A model generated the notes under the pieces. That model was not told the DNA's origin and did no database searches. It saw only the letters and a list, made by a program, of their open reading frames with translations. Position numbers and translations under genes: made by a program. Of a stretch of DNA of 38,084 bases, positions 18,935-26,574 are shown one piece after another (within the stretch, counting starts at the first letter, position 1; every line of letters starts with the position of its first letter). Where the stretch lies: positions 1 to 38,084 of the forward strand of contig QHXW01000063.1 in the NCBI GenBank assembly GCA_003223115.1, read 5' to 3'. Origin of the DNA: Acidobacteriota bacterium (GTDB lineage: Bacteria; Acidobacteriota; Terriglobia; Bryobacterales; Bryobacteraceae).

Positions 18935-19860
18935 ACGCCGATTCGCCTTGCGGCGGAATCGATAGTATTGACCATTAACATGGCGATGGTCAGCGGGCCG
19001 ACGCCCCCCGGAACGGGAGTGTAAGCTCCGGCCTTTTCAGCAACATCCAGCGGATGGACATCTCCAACCAGCAGTGTGCCCTTTCGGTCGAAGGCCTCGA
19101 GCTGCTGCGCGGCCCCGGCCCGTCCTGGCGTAAAAATGCGCGCCACGTCGGCGCGCTTGTCGAGCCGGTTCATTCCCACATCGATTACGGTGGCGCCGGG
19201 CTTGATGTAATCGGCTGTAATCAGAGCGGCGCGTCCAATAGCGGCCACCAGAATGTCAGACTCGCGGCAGACTCCGGGCAGATCCGGCGTCTTCGAATGA
19301 CAGATGGTCACCGTCGCATTTTCGTGCATCAGCATCAGCGCCATGGGCTTACCCACAATGTCGCTGCGGCCCACCACTACCGCGCGTTTACCTGCAATCT
19401 GAATTTTGTAGCGTTTCAGTAACTCAATAATTCCGGCTGGGGTGCAGGAACGCGGGCCGGGACGGCCGGTCGCCAGGTTGCCGACGTTACAGGGATGAAA
19501 CCCATCGACATCCTTTTCGGGCGAAACTGCCAGCAGAATGCGTTGGGAATCCACTTGCGGCGGGAGCGGCATTTGCACCAAAATGCCGTCTATCTCAGGA
19601 CGGCGGTTTAGATCTTCCACAATGGCGAGCAGCTCTGCCGTTGTCATCGTCTCCGGCGGAGTCAGCGTTTCACCGCGAATGCCGAGTTCCTCCGAAGTTT
19701 TAACTTTGCTCCGAACGTAGATCTCCGATGCTGGATTATGCCCCACCAGCACCACAGCCAAACCCGGCGGCCGGCCGCGCGCGATGATCCGTTCGATTCT
19801 TGGGCGGCATTCGGCCTTGATTTCGTCGCGGACACGGTTCCCGTCGAGGATTTGCGCCAT
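18928..19860 (-). CDS. folD: Bifunctional methylenetetrahydrofolate dehydrogenase/cyclohydrolase
   Basis: FolD interconverts 5,10-methylene- and 10-formyl-tetrahydrofolate with NADP(+). The 310-residue sequence carries the active-site Tyr48 and Lys52 in YVRSKVK, the VQMPLPPQVD motif (about 93-103), the nucleotide-binding VVVGRSDIVGKPMALMLM segment, and the C-terminal PVPGGVGPLTIAML motif. All expected catalytic positions are present. It heads the folD-coaE unit, with its start 36 bp from the end of the MsbA-like gene. Glutamate formimidoyltransferase, which feeds the same one-carbon pool, is encoded about 5 kb away on the other strand. Confidence 0.94.
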   Translation of the reverse strand: MAQILDGNRVRDEIKAECRPRIERIIARGRPPGLAVVLVGHNPASEIYVRSKVKTSEELGIRGETLTPPETMTTAELLAIVEDLNRRPEIDGILVQMPLPPQVDSQRILLAVSPEKDVDGFHPCNVGNLATGRPGPRSCTPAGIIELLKRYKIQIAGKRAVVVGRSDIVGKPMALMLMHENATVTICHSKTPDLPGVCRESDILVAAIGRAALITADYIKPGATVIDVGMNRLDKRADVARIFTPGRAGAAQQLEAFDRKGTLLVGDVHPLDVAEKAGAYTPVPGGVGPLTIAMLMVNTIDSAARRIGVW

Positions 19861-19896
19861 GCCCTTTCAATGTAACGGAATCGCGCGCCGGAGCGC

Positions 19897-21792
19897 TTAC
19901 CCGCGGATCAGGCGGACCGCCTCACTCAGCGTCGTAGCAGCGGGCGCACCCGGCTTTGAATCCGAATCTCCCGCGGCTTCCGGCGGCTGATCGCCTTCCC
20001 CGGGCGCGAGGAACAGATTCTCTTCGATGCCGTGCTGTTTCGTGTAGAGTTCCCAATAACGCCCGCGGGCGGCATAAAGCGATTGATGCGTGCCGCGTTC
20101 CACGATGCGCCCAGCCTCCACCACCAGGATCTGATGAGCCTTGCGTATCGTCGAGAGGCGGTGTGCGATCACGAATGTCGTGCGGCCGCGCATCAGGTGG
20201 GACAAGCCTTCCTGAATCAGCGCTTCCGATTCTGAATCGAGGCTGGAGGTCGCTTCGTCCAGGATCAGAATGCGCGGATTGGCCAGCAGAGCACGTGCAA
20301 TCGAGACGCGCTGTTTCTGACCCCCTGAAAGCTTTACGCCGCGCTCGCCCACGATGGTCTCGTACTTCTTCTCGAAAGTCTCGGCGAACTCGTCCACCCG
20401 CGCAATGCGGCAGGCATCTAAAATTTCCCGCTCGCCGGCACCCGGGTTCGAGAAGGACACGTTCTCGCGAATGGTTCCGTCGAACAGAAACGTGTCCTGC
20501 AGGACCACGCCAAGCTGCGTGCGGTAAGAATCCAGGCGCACCGTGGCAAGATCTACTCCGTCCACGCGAATGATGCCCTCCGTCGGCACATAAAATGCCG
20601 CGATCAAGCCCGTAATCGTGGACTTTCCGGCGCCGGAAGGTCCAATCAGCGCGGTGACGGTGCCGGGGCGCCCATCAAACGAGATATCCGTCAGGACTGA
20701 TTTATCAGGCTCGTAAGAGAAGTTGACGTTTTCAAATACCACTTCGCCTCGAATCTCGCCCAATGTCACCGTGCGCCGCGGATCTTTGTCCTCCGGCCGC
20801 TCGTGCAGGACTTCGCGCGTGCGCTCGAGCCCGGCCAGGGCCTCGGAGATCTGGGTGCCTATCCCGACCACCTGAAACACCGGCGCGACCATAAACACCA
20901 ATAAGGCCGTAAATGTGATGAAACTTCCGAGTGTCATGGTGTGTGCGAAGATTTGCCGCGCCCCCACATACATCACAACCACGCCGACTACGCCCATAAG
21001 CAGCGTCGCCGAAAGGCTCATCACCGAAGTGGCAGTCAGCGTCTTCATGACATTATCAAGCAGCCTCTGCACACCGCCCGAGAAAATCGCGGCCTCTCGC
21101 TCCTCGGCGTGATAGCCCTTGACAACGCGCACGCCACCGAGCGATTCCGTCAATCGTCCGGTGACCTCCGCGTTGATCTTGGCGCGCTGGCGGAAAATTG
21201 GCCGGATGGTTCCGAACGCCTTCTTGAGAGCGAAGCCGAAAAGCAGCAGAAAGGACAGCGCCATGCCCGTAAGCAGCGCGCTGATGTGCAAGAGAATCCC
21301 GAGCACAATGAATGCGGTGAGCACGCCACCCGCAAACTCTACCAGGCCTGTACCAATGAGGTTCCGCACGCCCTCGACGTCGCTCATGATGCGCGACACC
21401 AGCGTTCCCGTTTTGTTGGCGTCGTAATAAGGCAGAGGCAGCCGGCCGATATGCTCTTGCACATTGCGGCGCATCTCCGCGATCAGGCGTTGCGCGGCCT
21501 TTGACAGAAGCTGCGTCAGAGCGAAAGAGGTGACCGCCTGAACCACTGTGGCTGAGAGAACAATCAACACCAGCTGCCCCAGCAGCTTGATGTGCTGCTT
21601 ACCCAAAACGTCATCGATCAGGTATTTGGAGGAGTAGGGCAGCACCAGGCCGGAAGCCCGGTTGATGACCATCAGGACAAAGCCCCCGGCCAGCAGCCAG
21701 CGCCTAGGCTTGACCAGGCGCCAGATATCGGGTAGCAGTGTCCTTAGCCGCTCGGATTTCGGGGCTTTTTCTTTCGCGTCTTCCTGAGACAA
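19897..21792 (-). CDS. MsbA-like ABC exporter (fused permease and ATPase)
   Basis: This half-transporter of about 631 residues has an N-terminal six-helix exporter domain starting at PRRWLLAGGFVLMVIN and a C-terminal ATPase with Walker A GPSGAGKST, signature LSGGQKQR, Walker B ILILDEATSSLDSES and the AHRLST switch. Homodimers of this type flip lipids, lipid A precursors or drugs across the inner membrane. The start is uncertain. The frame is open up to 22098, but that part is a shadow of the ankyrin gene. I chose TTG at 21792, where the sequence (LSQEDAKEKAPKSERLRTLLPDIWRLVKPRRW) becomes family-like. The ankyrin frame currently overlaps the start of this gene. Confidence 0.85.
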   Translation of the reverse strand: MSQEDAKEKAPKSERLRTLLPDIWRLVKPRRWLLAGGFVLMVINRASGLVLPYSSKYLIDDVLGKQHIKLLGQLVLIVLSATVVQAVTSFALTQLLSKAAQRLIAEMRRNVQEHIGRLPLPYYDANKTGTLVSRIMSDVEGVRNLIGTGLVEFAGGVLTAFIVLGILLHISALLTGMALSFLLLFGFALKKAFGTIRPIFRQRAKINAEVTGRLTESLGGVRVVKGYHAEEREAAIFSGGVQRLLDNVMKTLTATSVMSLSATLLMGVVGVVVMYVGARQIFAHTMTLGSFITFTALLVFMVAPVFQVVGIGTQISEALAGLERTREVLHERPEDKDPRRTVTLGEIRGEVVFENVNFSYEPDKSVLTDISFDGRPGTVTALIGPSGAGKSTITGLIAAFYVPTEGIIRVDGVDLATVRLDSYRTQLGVVLQDTFLFDGTIRENVSFSNPGAGEREILDACRIARVDEFAETFEKKYETIVGERGVKLSGGQKQRVSIARALLANPRILILDEATSSLDSESEALIQEGLSHLMRGRTTFVIAHRLSTIRKAHQILVVEAGRIVERGTHQSLYAARGRYWELYTKQHGIEENLFLAPGEGDQPPEAAGDSDSKPGAPAATTLSEAVRLIRG

Positions 21793-22429
21793 ATGGGGGC
21801 CGTATCCGTATTTTACACGCGGCCGCGTGTGGCCTGCCCGACCGAAGCCCGCCCGAAGCCCGACTGCCACGATCGATGAGCGCCAGCACGTCAGAGCAGC
21901 CGGCCGCGCGTGCCGCCATCCGTGCCGCCCGTCCGTAGAAATTATCCTTGAGTTTGAGGTCCGGGGCTTTGGCCAGCAGCGCCCGCACAGTTTCAGTCTG
22001 GCAGGCGCCAACAGTGAACTTGTCGATATCAGGAACGCCGCCCACCGCGGCCGCCAGCGCGTTGTCGCCATCGGGGGTTTCGGCGCGCGGATCGGCACCG
22101 TGATTCAGCAACATTTGAACGATGTCGGTATAGCCATACCCGGCCGCCATTATGAGTGCCGTAATCCCTTTCCCAGACTGGCCGTTCACATCGGCGCCGC
22201 CTGCGAGCAACGCCTCCACTGACGCTTTCTGGTCCTTGTGAATCGCGTGCATCAGAGGCGTCCAATCGTTGACGCCCCAGCGCTGGTTGGGATCAGCTCC
22301 CGCTGCCACCAGCGTCTTGATGGCTTCGGTGTCTCCGGAACGCGCAGCGCCGATCAAGGCATTCGGCGGCTCCACGCGGCAACCGCCGAAAAACGAAACC
22401 GCCAGAACAATCGCGACCATTCGGGCCAT
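21704..22429 (-). CDS. Ankyrin-repeat lipoprotein
   Basis: The ATG at 22429 is preceded by a GGAGGT ribosome-binding site 7 bp upstream, which decides the start over a GTG at 22444. A lipoprotein signal peptide ends in FFGGC (Cys about 17), so export and lipidation are expected. Ankyrin repeats follow, with ALIGAARSGDTEAIKTLVAAGADPN, TPLMHAIHKDQKASVEALLAGGADVN, TALIMAAGYGYTDIVQMLLNHGADP and a later degenerate copy. Ankyrin repeats mediate protein binding; no enzyme domain is visible. The last 30 or so residues overlap the MsbA-like gene and follow an 11-bp imperfect duplication. Without that duplication the frame would end at TAA 21813-21815, just before the exporter gene, so the tail may be an artefact of a recent frameshift. 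Confidence 0.75.
   Translation of the reverse strand: MARMVAIVLAVSFFGGCRVEPPNALIGAARSGDTEAIKTLVAAGADPNQRWGVNDWTPLMHAIHKDQKASVEALLAGGADVNGQSGKGITALIMAAGYGYTDIVQMLLNHGADPRAETPDGDNALAAAVGGVPDIDKFTVGACQTETVRALLAKAPDLKLKDNFYGRAARMAARAAGCSDVLALIDRGSRASGGLRSGRPHAAACKIRIRPPFVSGRRERKSPEIRAAKDTATRYLAPGQA
21841..21862. repeat. 11-bp near-perfect tandem duplication
   Basis: ACCGAAGCCCG and CCCGAAGCCCG are adjacent and differ only at the first base. The duplication lies in the 3' part of the ankyrin gene. Removing 11 bp changes its frame so that the protein ends at a TAA 21 bp before the proposed exporter start, the arrangement expected of well-spaced neighbours. Confidence 0.7.
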
Positions 22430-22451
22430 AGGATCGACCTCCACTGCGATC

Positions 22452-22481
22452 AGGATATCACAAATTACTTTTTATTGTAAA
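22452..22481 (-). promoter_or_regulatory. Sigma70-type promoter of the ankyrin lipoprotein
   Basis: On the minus strand, a TTTACA -35 (22481-22476) and a TATCCT -10 (22457-22452) are separated by 18 bp and lie about 22 bp before the ATG at 22429, with the GGAGGT ribosome-binding site between. The -35 matches the consensus at five of six positions, the -10 at four of six. The stretch is distinctly AT-rich compared with its surroundings. Confidence 0.5.
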
Positions 22482-22724
22482 GTACATGAACGCCCACTGG
22501 AGCTCAGCTCCGAGTAGAGGAGAACGCCATAAGCTGTAGGCTTTCCTTGGCTCTATCCGCCGTTTCCAGCTTCGTGCGCGTTTAGGTCTACCATGGCCCA
22601 TTTTGTTCTCCCCCTCACGGACCCCAGCCCGCCTTGTCCGAGCCGCGCGTTCCTCTCGAGAGCCGATCAACATACTCCAAACTACTTTTCGATGTAGAGT
22701 TTATGCAGTAGCGCTGGAGATCGG

Positions 22725-23510
22725 TCAGCGTTTCCCGACGTCGCCCGACAAATTCCGGATTTCATCAGCGGTTAAGGGTCGATGACTCCCGATGCGCTGT
22801 TCCCCGATACGAATCGGCCCGATGGCGGTTCGCACCAGCTTTAACACCTTGCTGCCAATGGCTTCTATCATGCGTCGTACTTGACGGTTACGGCCTTCGG
22901 TAATGGTCATTTCGACGAAAGTGTATTTCGCCGAGTCCCGCAGACGTTTGACCGACGCAGGGCGCGTGGGGCCGTCCCCCAGAGTGACACCACGCCTGAG
23001 CCGGTCAAGCTGTTCCTCGGTCAGCAAGCCGGCCGTCTTGACCTGATACGTTTTAGGTATCTTGTAATCAGGGTTGGAGAGCCTTTCGGCGAACTGGGTA
23101 TCATTGGTGAGGATCAGGAGACCGCTGGTCTCGAGGTCCAGCCGTCCTACGGGAAAAACCCACGCGCCGATGTCGGATACCAGGTCGTAGACCGTGGCCC
23201 GGCCTTGCGGGTCCTTGTAGGTGGTCAGATAGCCTTTCGGCTTGTACAGCAGCAAGTAAAGGCGCGGACCGCCACGTACGGGTTTGCCGTCGAGGGTAAC
23301 GTTGTCGCGCGCCAGATCCACCCAGAAGTCGGGCGTCTGAATCAGCTTTCCGTCGACTCGCACGCGGCCAGTCGCAATCCAGCGGCGGGCCTCCGTGCGT
23401 GAGCCCAGACCGGCTTTCGATATGACGCGCTCCAGAGTTTTTGTAGGCCGCCTGGTTTGGCCGCCCGTCCGGATGGGCTTAGCTTCGCGTTGTCGAGGTC
23501 CCGGCCGCAT
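22725..23510 (-). CDS. RluB/RsuA-family 23S/16S rRNA pseudouridine synthase
   Basis: The 261-residue protein has an N-terminal S4 RNA-binding domain (LERVISKAGLGSRTEARRWIATGRVRVDGK, about 27-56) and a RsuA/RluB/E/F catalytic domain. The catalytic Asp is in the GRLDLETSGLLILTND motif (about residues 122-137), and RNRQVRRMIEAIG near 215 is the other family signature. It isomerises uridine to pseudouridine in rRNA; RluB is the closest guess from length, but RluE/F/RsuA cannot be separated by eye. It is divergent from the imidazolonepropionase-like gene. The 243 bp between its stop and the lipoprotein promoter contain no convincing gene. Confidence 0.85.
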   Translation of the reverse strand: MRPGPRQREAKPIRTGGQTRRPTKTLERVISKAGLGSRTEARRWIATGRVRVDGKLIQTPDFWVDLARDNVTLDGKPVRGGPRLYLLLYKPKGYLTTYKDPQGRATVYDLVSDIGAWVFPVGRLDLETSGLLILTNDTQFAERLSNPDYKIPKTYQVKTAGLLTEEQLDRLRRGVTLGDGPTRPASVKRLRDSAKYTFVEMTITEGRNRQVRRMIEAIGSKVLKLVRTAIGPIRIGEQRIGSHRPLTADEIRNLSGDVGKR

Positions 23511-23537
23511 ATATCGAATCTACAGGAATTACTGCAA

Positions 23538-24557
23538 TTGAATCAGCTATCGAAGACAATTTCTGAAGACAAGGTCCTGGTGCGAGGGGCGCGCCAGTTG
23601 CTGACATTGCAAGGCTCCGAACACCCGCGCCGCGGCGGGAGTCTCGGCGAATTGTCCATCGTTGCCGATGGCGCGATACTGATCCGCGGCTGCGCCATCA
23701 TCGAAGTGGGAACCAGCCGGCGCGTCGAGAACTTGAAAGACGCCCGCGGCGCTCGCGAAATCGACGCAACCGGTCGAGTCGTGATGCCCGGTTTTGTAGA
23801 TGCCTGCGCGCAACTCGTCCAAGTGCAGCCGCGCCTGGACGCGTACGAATCCATGTTGCGTGGCGCCGCGGAATCGCAAGGTGCAGCCGACGGCCGGCCT
23901 TTGCGCGCGGCATCGGCACATCGCCTCGAAGGCCATGTCCGCAAGCTGGCGTCCTTCGTTGGTATACAGTGTGGCCAGCAGCCCTTTGGCAACAGGCCTC
24001 TCATCGAATACCTGAAGCAAGCTCGCAAACTAGGCCTGGCAGTCGAGATCCTGGCTGGATGTGAGAGGGCCGCCCGTCTGGCGGTGGAGGCCGAGGCGGT
24101 GAGTCTGCACATCGGACGCGTACAGCCCGCCGAAATCAAGCTGCTGGCGGAATCGTCCACCATCGCAGTACTTGCGCCGGCTTCGCTGCTCTATCTTGAG
24201 CCCCGGCGTTTCGCCTCCGCGCGAGCGTTGATCGATTCTAGAGTTGCGGTCGCGCTGGCTTCCGGATTCGCTCCTGACTGGGGTCCGACTTCCAACATGC
24301 AGACGGTGATTTCGCTGGCTTGCCTGGAAATGCATATGACGCCCGCGGAGGCCATTTGCGCTGCCACCATCAATGCAGCGAACGCACAGGGTTGCGCAAA
24401 CCGGCTAGGCTTGCTCGGTCCCCGCAAACAAGCGGATCTGGTCCTTCTCCACATCGAGGACTATCGCGAGTTGCCGTATTACTTCGGAACGAACCACGTG
24501 CATCTGGTCGTAAAGAATGGCTGCACCACTTATCACGAAGGCAGAGTCAGACCTTGA
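23538..24557 (+). CDS. Imidazolonepropionase-like pseudoenzyme (HutI fold, metal ligands lost)
   Basis: N- and C-terminal parts closely follow HutI: LVRGARQLLTLQG and GRVVMPGFVD at the start, and MQTVISLACLEMHMTPAEAICAATINAA, KQADLVL and DYRELPYYFGTNHVHLVVKNG at the end. However, the region that carries the HxH metal pair in the family reads DACAQ (residues 88-92), the late HADE-like position reads ILAGCE, and the final TDFNPG-like Asp position reads SGFAPD. The middle is about 80 residues shorter than HutI. The frame is otherwise open and clean, about 339 residues. Catalysis is therefore very unlikely, and a binding or regulatory role is inferred. The start is uncertain: TTG 23538 (chosen) or GTG 23580. 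Its stop overlaps the ftcD start by TTGA. Confidence 0.75.
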   Translation: MNQLSKTISEDKVLVRGARQLLTLQGSEHPRRGGSLGELSIVADGAILIRGCAIIEVGTSRRVENLKDARGAREIDATGRVVMPGFVDACAQLVQVQPRLDAYESMLRGAAESQGAADGRPLRAASAHRLEGHVRKLASFVGIQCGQQPFGNRPLIEYLKQARKLGLAVEILAGCERAARLAVEAEAVSLHIGRVQPAEIKLLAESSTIAVLAPASLLYLEPRRFASARALIDSRVAVALASGFAPDWGPTSNMQTVISLACLEMHMTPAEAICAATINAANAQGCANRLGLLGPRKQADLVLLHIEDYRELPYYFGTNHVHLVVKNGCTTYHEGRVRP

Positions 24558-25471
24558 CCCCAATTGTCGAATGTGTTCCAAATTTCTCTGAGGGGCGGGA
24601 CCAATCGGTGATCGCGCGCATCGCCGATGCCATTGGAAACGTTCCCGGCGTCGCCGTGCTCGATCGCTCACTAGATACCGATCACCATCGTTCCGTTGTG
24701 ACTTTTGCGGGGGATCCCGGCGCAATCGCCGAGGCTGGCCTGGCGGGAGTTGAGCAGGCAGTGGCGCTCATCGATCTCAACCGGCACCAGGGAGTCCATC
24801 CGCGCATGGGAGCCGCCGACGTGGTGCCGTTTGTTCCGGTGTCCGGAGTCACCCTGGAAGCTTGTGTGCACATTGCCGAAAAAGTGGGCGAGCAGATCTG
24901 GTGCCGCTTCCATGTGCCCGTTTACCTTTACGAAGCGGCTGCCAGGCGGCCGGATCGGGTGAACCTGGCGAACATACGGCGCGGCCAGTTCGAAAAACTG
25001 CGCGAAGAGGTGCAGGCCCGTACGGACCGGCTCCCCGATTTCGGCGGCGCGGAGTTGCATCCCACGGCCGGCGCATGCGTGGTAGGCGCCCGAAAATTCC
25101 TCATCGCCTTCAATATCAACCTGGCTACGGAAGACGTCTCCATCGCGCGACGCATTGCCCGAAAGATCCGTTTCTCCACGGGAGGGCTACCGTACGTCAA
25201 GGCGTTGGGTTTGCCGTTGGCGTCGCGCAACCAAGCGCAGGTCTCAACCAATCTCATCGATTTTGAACAGACATCCCTGTCTACGGTCTTTGAAGCCGTC
25301 CGCGCCGAAGCCGAAGGCTGCGGAGTGGAAATCGCGTCGAGCCAGATTGTCGGTCTGGTTCCGCGCCGGGCGATCGAGATGGCCGCGGGCTGCGATCTGC
25401 GCCTGGAGAATTTTCATCAGGACCTGATTCTGGAGAATCGTTTGGCCAAGCTCCTCGGCCATACTGGTTAA
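24554..25471 (+). CDS. ftcD: Glutamate formimidoyltransferase
   Basis: The 305-residue protein matches the formiminotransferase half of FTCD: PIVECVPNFSEGRDQSVI at the start, LDTDHHRSVVTFAG (about 38-51), HPRMGAADVVPFVPV (about 80-94), GAELHPTAGACVVGAR and the SLSTVFEAVRAEA end. It transfers the formimino group of N-formimino-glutamate to tetrahydrofolate, the last step of one histidine-degradation route. The cyclodeaminase domain is absent, as in many bacterial versions. The TTG start at 24554 overlaps the previous stop (TTGA), so translation is coupled to the HutI-like gene. Upstream in-frame codons to 24320 are antisense-like and rejected. Catalytic His residues of the family are visible. 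Confidence 0.9.
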   Translation: MTPIVECVPNFSEGRDQSVIARIADAIGNVPGVAVLDRSLDTDHHRSVVTFAGDPGAIAEAGLAGVEQAVALIDLNRHQGVHPRMGAADVVPFVPVSGVTLEACVHIAEKVGEQIWCRFHVPVYLYEAAARRPDRVNLANIRRGQFEKLREEVQARTDRLPDFGGAELHPTAGACVVGARKFLIAFNINLATEDVSIARRIARKIRFSTGGLPYVKALGLPLASRNQAQVSTNLIDFEQTSLSTVFEAVRAEAEGCGVEIASSQIVGLVPRRAIEMAAGCDLRLENFHQDLILENRLAKLLGHTG

Positions 25472-25472
25472 A

Positions 25473-26354
25473 ATGAGAATGGTGCTGGTAGCCATCCATG
25501 ACACGAAAAAATCTGCGCGCCCCGCGTGGCTGCGCGCACCCGCCCCGGTTGGCGAAAATTATCGCGAACTAAAATCGATCATGGATGGCATGAAACTCCA
25601 CACGGTGTGCGAAAGCGCCGCCTGTCCGAACGTGGGCGACTGCTGGAATCGCCGAACAGCCACTTTCATGATCCTAGGGAATGTCTGTACCCGCCGCTGT
25701 GGTTTTTGTGCCGTGCAGAAGGGCGCCCCACTGGCTGTGGATTATGACGAACCGCGCCGGCTGGCGGAAGCGGCGGCCGCAATGGGTTTGCGTTACGCAG
25801 TAGTAACCAGCGTGAATCGTGACGACCGCAAAGACGGTGGCGCCGAATTGTTCGCCATGACCATCCACGCAATCCGCGAACGCATCCCAGCCTGCCGCGT
25901 GGAAGTTCTGGTGCCCGATTTTCAAGGCAGTCGCGAAGCCCTCGAGATCGTGATGCATGCGCGCCCAGACGTATTGAATCACAATACCGAAACGGTCCCA
26001 AGGCTCTACAGGCAGGTACGGCTCGGCGCGCGCTACGAACGCTCGCTCGATCTGCTGGCTTATGCCAAGGAGCTCTCACCCAACACACCGGTGAAATCGG
26101 GCCTGATGCTGGGGCTTGGTGAGACTCGCGATGAAGTGCTCGACGTCATGCGCGATCTCCGGGCGCACAGCGTGGACATTCTCACTCTGGGCCAGTATCT
26201 GCGGCCTTCGCCGCAGCATCTACCCATCGTCCGCTACGTTCCTCCCGCTGAATTCGACGAATTCCGCAACAACGGTTGTGAGATGGGCTTCGCTCATGTG
26301 GAAGCCGGCCCTCTGGTGCGCAGTTCGTATCACGCCTCCGAAGCGGTCGCATAG
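25473..26354 (+). CDS. lipA: Lipoyl synthase
   Basis: LipA is a radical-SAM enzyme that inserts two sulfurs into octanoyl-carrier protein domains to make lipoate. The 293-residue sequence has the auxiliary cluster cysteines in CESAACPNVGDC (C46, C51, C57), the radical-SAM motif CTRRCGFC (C72, C76, C79), the TSVNRDDRKDGGA segment, and the C-terminal RSSYHA Ser ligand. All family landmarks are present. It starts 1 bp after the ftcD stop and is the last gene of that unit. Another ATG lies at 25479, and either would give a complete enzyme. No lipB is adjacent. Confidence 0.95.
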   Translation: MRMVLVAIHDTKKSARPAWLRAPAPVGENYRELKSIMDGMKLHTVCESAACPNVGDCWNRRTATFMILGNVCTRRCGFCAVQKGAPLAVDYDEPRRLAEAAAAMGLRYAVVTSVNRDDRKDGGAELFAMTIHAIRERIPACRVEVLVPDFQGSREALEIVMHARPDVLNHNTETVPRLYRQVRLGARYERSLDLLAYAKELSPNTPVKSGLMLGLGETRDEVLDVMRDLRAHSVDILTLGQYLRPSPQHLPIVRYVPPAEFDEFRNNGCEMGFAHVEAGPLVRSSYHASEAVA

Positions 26355-26465
26355 TTTCGGATTTTTGGAAGTGTGATCCTTTGAGAGACGCTTTTGCGTG
26401 CAAGATCAGTTCCACAACATGATACCGCGAATTTCGGTTGCCGATAGTACAATTGCCTTCATTAA

Positions 26466-26500
26466 CATTCTTGCTTCCCGTAAAAATCAATACAAGAATG
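26466..26500. repeat. 8-bp inverted repeat upstream of hsp20
   Basis: CATTCTTG (26466-26473) and CAAGAATG (26493-26500) are perfect reverse complements separated by 19 bp, about 75-110 bp before the hsp20 start. The sequence does not match CIRCE. It could be an operator for a heat-shock repressor or a leader hairpin. Confidence 0.4.
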
Positions 26501-26513
26501 GGAGTGAAAGCAA

Positions 26514-26563
26514 CCTTTTTTACCTTCGCTGCTTTTCAAACTCACTGAATCCGGAAGGAAAGG
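26514..26563 (+). promoter_or_regulatory. Candidate RNA thermometer in the hsp20 leader
   Basis: The leader segment CCTTTTTTACC (26514-26524) can pair with GGAAGGAAAGG (26553-26563), which contains most of the Shine-Dalgarno region 12-22 bp before the ATG. Eight consecutive pairs (two C-G, four U-A, two U-G) are followed by one A-A mismatch and two more C-G pairs, around a loop of about 28 nt. U-rich, wobble-containing masking of the ribosome site is the principle of fourU/ROSE-like thermometers upstream of small heat-shock genes. This is a structural inference only. Confidence 0.45.
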
Positions 26564-26574
26564 AGTATCTGCAC

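Noticed and set aside
21793-22098. In-frame upstream extension of the MsbA-like exporter
   Set aside because: It lies inside the ankyrin gene and has an Arg/Trp/Pro-rich shadow composition.
22458-22673. Short basic minus-strand frame before the ankyrin promoter
   Set aside because: No recognisable motif or ribosome-binding site, and it contains the promoter of the lipoprotein gene; treated as intergenic.
24320-24553. Upstream extension of the ftcD frame
   Set aside because: It overlaps the conserved C-terminus of the HutI-like gene in another frame; family similarity begins right after TTG 24554.
26460-26510. CIRCE or HrcA operator near hsp20
   Set aside because: The inverted repeat present does not match the TTAGCACTC-N9-GAGTGCTAA pattern.
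26398-26574. Upstream extension of the hsp20 frame
   Set aside because: The codons are AT-rich leader sequence, and a strong ribosome site precedes the ATG at 26575.
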